Source: Novosphingobium sp. (GTDB lineage Bacteria; Pseudomonadota; Alphaproteobacteria; Sphingomonadales; Sphingomonadaceae). Taken from it: a stretch of DNA of 7,910 nt. Below, one piece after another: positions 5,729-7,910 of the stretch. Both the position numbers and the translations under genes were made by a program. Below the pieces are notes generated by a model. The model was not told where the DNA came from, did no database searches, and saw only the letters and a list, made by a program, of their open reading frames with translations. Numbering within the stretch: the first letter of the stretch is position 1; the number at the start of each line of letters is the position of its first letter. The stretch lies in NCBI GenBank assembly GCA_009885425.1, contig VFKS01000125.1:1-7910 (forward strand), in the 5' to 3' direction.

Positions 5729-7078
5729 ATGGCATCACGCGCCGACAATATCGCGAGCAACATGAGCCTCGCCAACTTTTCGAAGGCGACCGAGCTCAAA
5801 AAGCGCATCTGGTTTACGCTGGGCGCTCTGATCGTGTTCCGGTTTCTGGCCTTTGTGCCGCTGCCGGGGATCGATCCGATCAAGCTCAAGCAGTTCTTTG
5901 AACGCAGCGCGGGCGGGATTCTGGACTTCTTCAATATGTTCTCGGGCGGGGCGCTGACCAATTACAGCCTGATCTCGCTCGGCGTGATGCCTTATATTAC
6001 CTCCTCGATCGTGGTGCAGCTGGCCTCGTCGCTGCATCCCTCGCTCGCCGCGCTCAAGAAAGAGGGCGAAAGCGGAAGGCGCAAGCTCAATCAATATTCG
6101 CGCTATGGCGCGGTGTTTCTGGCGTTGATCCAAGGCTATGCGATGCTCCGCAATGCCGAGGTTCAGGGCTTTGCGGTAAATCCGGGGACGCTGTTCTACG
6201 TTGCCGGGCTGATCTCGCTGGTTGGCGGTACGATGTTCCTGCTGTGGCTGGGTGAACAGATCACCAGCCGCGGGATCGGTAACGGTATCTCGCTGATCAT
6301 CATGGCCGGGATTGTGGCCCAGATGCCGACCTTCATTTCCAACCTGTTTGAAGGCGGGCGGACCGGATCGATCTCGGGCTTTCTGATCTTCGGGTTGCTG
6401 GCAATGCTGGTCGGGCTGGTGCTGCTGATCTGCTTCATGGAGCGCGCCACCCGGCGACTGCTGATCCAGTATCCCAAGCGCGCCAGCCAGAACGGAATGA
6501 TGCAGGCCGATCGCAGCCACTTGCCGCTAAAGCTGAACACCGCGGGCGTGATCCCGCCGATCTTTGCCAGTTCGTTGCTGCTGCTACCGCTGACGATCAC
6601 GCAATTTGCCGGCAATTCGATTTCGCAGGATTCGGCCTGGGGCTCGTTCATCGTCTCGCTCAACCAGTATTTGGGCCACGGCAAGCCGACCTATATGATC
6701 CTCTATGCACTGGGCATCATGTTCTTCGCGTTCTTCTATACCGCGGTGGTATTCAATCCTGAGGAAACCTCGGAAAACCTGAAGCGCAACGGTGGGTTCA
6801 TTCCTGGGATTCGCCCGGGCAAGAGCACGGCGACGTACCTTGATTATGTGCTGACCCGGATCACCGTGGTCGGGGCGCTTTACCTGACTTTTGTCTGTGT
6901 TGTGCCGGAATACGTAATCGCGCAAACCGGGGTTGGGGCGATGTTCCTGGGCGGCACCAGTTTGCTGATCGTCGTCAATGTCACCGTCGATACCATCACC
7001 CAGATCCAGTCGCATATGCTGGCCCACCAGTACGGCGATCTGATCAAGAAGGCGAAACTGAAGGGCCGGATGCGCTGA
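5729..7078 (+). CDS. secY: Preprotein translocase subunit SecY
   Basis: SecY is the inner-membrane channel that, with SecE and SecG, passes unfolded proteins to the periplasm and inserts membrane proteins. The 449 residues compare with 443 in E. coli and show ten hydrophobic segments. Family landmarks are the first helix (about 28-46), the plug region after VPLPGID (43-49), LGVMPYITSSIVVQLAS (84-100), LGEQITSRGIGNGISLIIMA (174-193), HLPLKLNTAGVIPPIFASS (264-282) and the cytoplasmic C5 loop GGFIPGIRPGKST (355-367). Arg362 there corresponds to E. coli Arg357, important for SecA-driven transport. The ATG at 5729 gives MASRADNIAS, which I recall as the common alphaproteobacterial start. Its AAGG (5713-5716) is 12 bases upstream, rather far; an in-frame ATG at 5762 is the alternative. 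A 143-bp gap with a hairpin separates it from rplO. Confidence 0.98.
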   Translation: MASRADNIASNMSLANFSKATELKKRIWFTLGALIVFRFLAFVPLPGIDPIKLKQFFERSAGGILDFFNMFSGGALTNYSLISLGVMPYITSSIVVQLASSLHPSLAALKKEGESGRRKLNQYSRYGAVFLALIQGYAMLRNAEVQGFAVNPGTLFYVAGLISLVGGTMFLLWLGEQITSRGIGNGISLIIMAGIVAQMPTFISNLFEGGRTGSISGFLIFGLLAMLVGLVLLICFMERATRRLLIQYPKRASQNGMMQADRSHLPLKLNTAGVIPPIFASSLLLLPLTITQFAGNSISQDSAWGSFIVSLNQYLGHGKPTYMILYALGIMFFAFFYTAVVFNPEETSENLKRNGGFIPGIRPGKSTATYLDYVLTRITVVGALYLTFVCVVPEYVIAQTGVGAMFLGGTSLLIVVNVTVDTITQIQSHMLAHQYGDLIKKAKLKGRMR

Positions 7079-7114
7079 CGCGCGGCCGGTCTGACGGATG
7101 CCAGGACCAATAGA

Positions 7115-7130
7115 CAATTCGGGGGAATTG
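7115..7130 (+). promoter_or_regulatory. Hairpin with the adk ribosome-binding site in its loop
   Basis: CAATTC (7115-7120) and GAATTG (7125-7130) pair perfectly around a GGGG loop. The G-rich Shine-Dalgarno sequence (GGGGGA, 7121-7126) lies in the loop and the first two stem bases, two bases before the hairpin ends ahead of the GTG start region. The stem is only 6 bp with four A-U pairs, so it may be too weak to matter. Confidence 0.45.
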
Positions 7131-7132
7131 CC

Positions 7133-7780
7133 GTGAACATCATCCTGCTCGGACCGCCGGGAGCCGGCAAGGGCACCCAGGCCCAGCGCCTAGTCGAAAA
7201 GTTCGGCATGCGTCAGCTGTCCACCGGCGATATGCTGCGCGCTGCGGTCAAGGCGGCAACCCCGGTTGGCCTGCAGGCCAAGTCCGTGATGGAGCGTGGC
7301 GAGCTGGTCTCTGACGAGATCGTCTCGGCGCTGATCGGCGAAGAACTCGATGCAATGGGGCCGTCGGTTGGCGCGATCTTTGATGGCTACCCGCGTACCG
7401 CCGCACAAGCGGAGTCGCTCGACCAGCTGCTGACCGAGCGGAACCGTCACCTTGACCGGGTGATCGAGCTTGAAGTCGATGAAGATGCCTTGGTCGAGCG
7501 GATCTGCGGCCGTTTTACCTGCGCCAATTGCGGCAAAGGCTATCACGACAAATTCGCACAGCCCAAGCTGCCCGGCACCTGCGACAAGTGCGGTTCGACC
7601 GAGTTCAAGCGCCGCCCAGACGATAACGAGGAAACCGTCCGCACCCGGATGGGCGAATACCGCGCCAAGACTGCACCGATCCTGCCGATCTATGAACAGC
7701 GCGGGATTGTCAGCCGCGTCAACGGCATGGCCGAAATCGACCAAGTGACAGCGGCGATCGAACGGATTATGGCTGGTTAG
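7133..7780 (+). CDS. adk: Adenylate kinase, zinc-lid form
   Basis: Adenylate kinase converts ATP plus AMP to two ADP in the cytoplasm. The 215 residues are the long bacterial form. The P-loop is GPPGAGKGT (7-15); AMP-binding segments are STGDMLR (30-36) and FDGYPRT (83-89). The LID domain begins near 125 and holds two pairs, Cys130-x-x-Cys133 and Cys150-x-x-Cys153, the four-cysteine structural zinc site (E. coli lacks these cysteines, Paracoccus has them). RRPDDN (160-165) and the Arg170/Arg172 region follow in the order expected for phosphate-binding and catalytic residues. The start is GTG at 7133, with GGGGGA (7121-7126) 6 bases upstream, partly in a small hairpin. It follows secY after 54 bases with no terminator seen, so cotranscription is likely, as in many bacteria. 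Confidence 0.98.
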   Translation: MNIILLGPPGAGKGTQAQRLVEKFGMRQLSTGDMLRAAVKAATPVGLQAKSVMERGELVSDEIVSALIGEELDAMGPSVGAIFDGYPRTAAQAESLDQLLTERNRHLDRVIELEVDEDALVERICGRFTCANCGKGYHDKFAQPKLPGTCDKCGSTEFKRRPDDNEETVRTRMGEYRAKTAPILPIYEQRGIVSRVNGMAEIDQVTAAIERIMAG

Positions 7781-7830
7781 AACGGCGCAAGGGATTACTT
7801 CCTGTCGCCAACCGATGGGGAGAGCCGGTG

Positions 7831-7910
7831 ATGTTCAAGGCCAAGCTTGCTGCAATCGCACTGATGGCGCTGGTCGCCGCTCCGGTCTCGCTGGCTCGCG
7901 CCGAAGTTGC
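7831..7910 (+). CDS. Exported protein of unknown function, 3'-truncated
   Basis: Only the first 26 full codons are in the window. The start ATG at 7831 has GGGGAG (7817-7822) 8 bases upstream. The peptide is a textbook Sec signal: two lysines (residues 3 and 5), a hydrophobic core of Ala, Leu, Ile and Val (6-22) and an Ala-Arg-Ala end, so signal peptidase I would cut after residue 24. There is no lipobox cysteine in what is visible. The mature part is outside the window, so no family can be named. It begins 50 bases after adk on the same strand with no clear terminator between, so it may be cotranscribed. In the common arrangement rpsM or rpmJ would be expected near here. Confidence 0.75.
   Translation, partial: MFKAKLAAIALMALVAAPVSLARAEV

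Noticed and set aside
5034..5738. - strand open frame (234 codons) opposite rplO
   Set aside because: No recognisable motif, lies over a secure L15 gene and both the divergent and the secY leader regions.
5735..6520. - strand open frame (261 codons) opposite secY
   Set aside because: Gln/His/Arg-rich shadow of a membrane-protein gene; no independent support.

Overview
The window is a piece of the spc ribosomal-protein operon of an alphaproteobacterium, most likely a member of the Sphingomonadales. The basis is high GC content, SecY and ribosomal proteins of alphaproteobacterial type, a zinc-type adenylate kinase next to secY, and ribosomal protein S5 with a long Arg/Gly-rich N-terminal extension. 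Genus and species cannot be told from the sequence alone.

Layout. Bases 1-3421 hold the standard gene order on the + strand: rplX (5' end cut off), rplE, rpsN, rpsH, rplF, rplR, rpsE, rpmD. Spacing is very tight (8-bp and 1-bp overlaps, or gaps of 1-30 bp), as expected for one cotranscribed and partly translationally coupled unit. This block ends at a strong hairpin (3445-3476) that can work on both strands. Next, on the - strand (about 3478-4965 or a little longer), lies a polytopic membrane protein resembling GT39/ArnT-type glycosyltransferases, an unexpected gene inside this operon. A short divergent region (about 4966-5057) with a candidate promoter leads back to the + strand and rplO. 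A second hairpin terminator candidate (5599-5626) and a 143-bp gap follow. Then come secY, adk (GTG start) and the first 80 bases of a gene for an exported protein.

How the genes work together. The ribosomal proteins S5, S8, S14, L5, L6, L15, L18, L24 and L30 build the two ribosomal subunits. SecY is the channel through which many new membrane and exported proteins pass. Adenylate kinase balances adenine nucleotides. In the usual arrangement rpmD-rplO-secY-adk is continuous. Here the opposing gene and two hairpins appear to cut it into at least three transcription units: rplX-rpmD, rplO alone, and secY-adk with perhaps the exported protein.

There is no rRNA, tRNA, CRISPR array, insertion sequence or recognisable phage gene. 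No gene-free stretch exceeds 300 bases; the longest is the 143-bp rplO-secY gap. Most of the window is ordinary core genome. The points worth a second look are the operon split, the unusual start region of the membrane gene (an in-frame ATA behind a perfect Shine-Dalgarno sequence), a dyad around the candidate secY -10 box, and a marked shift in third-position GC between the first genes and the rest.
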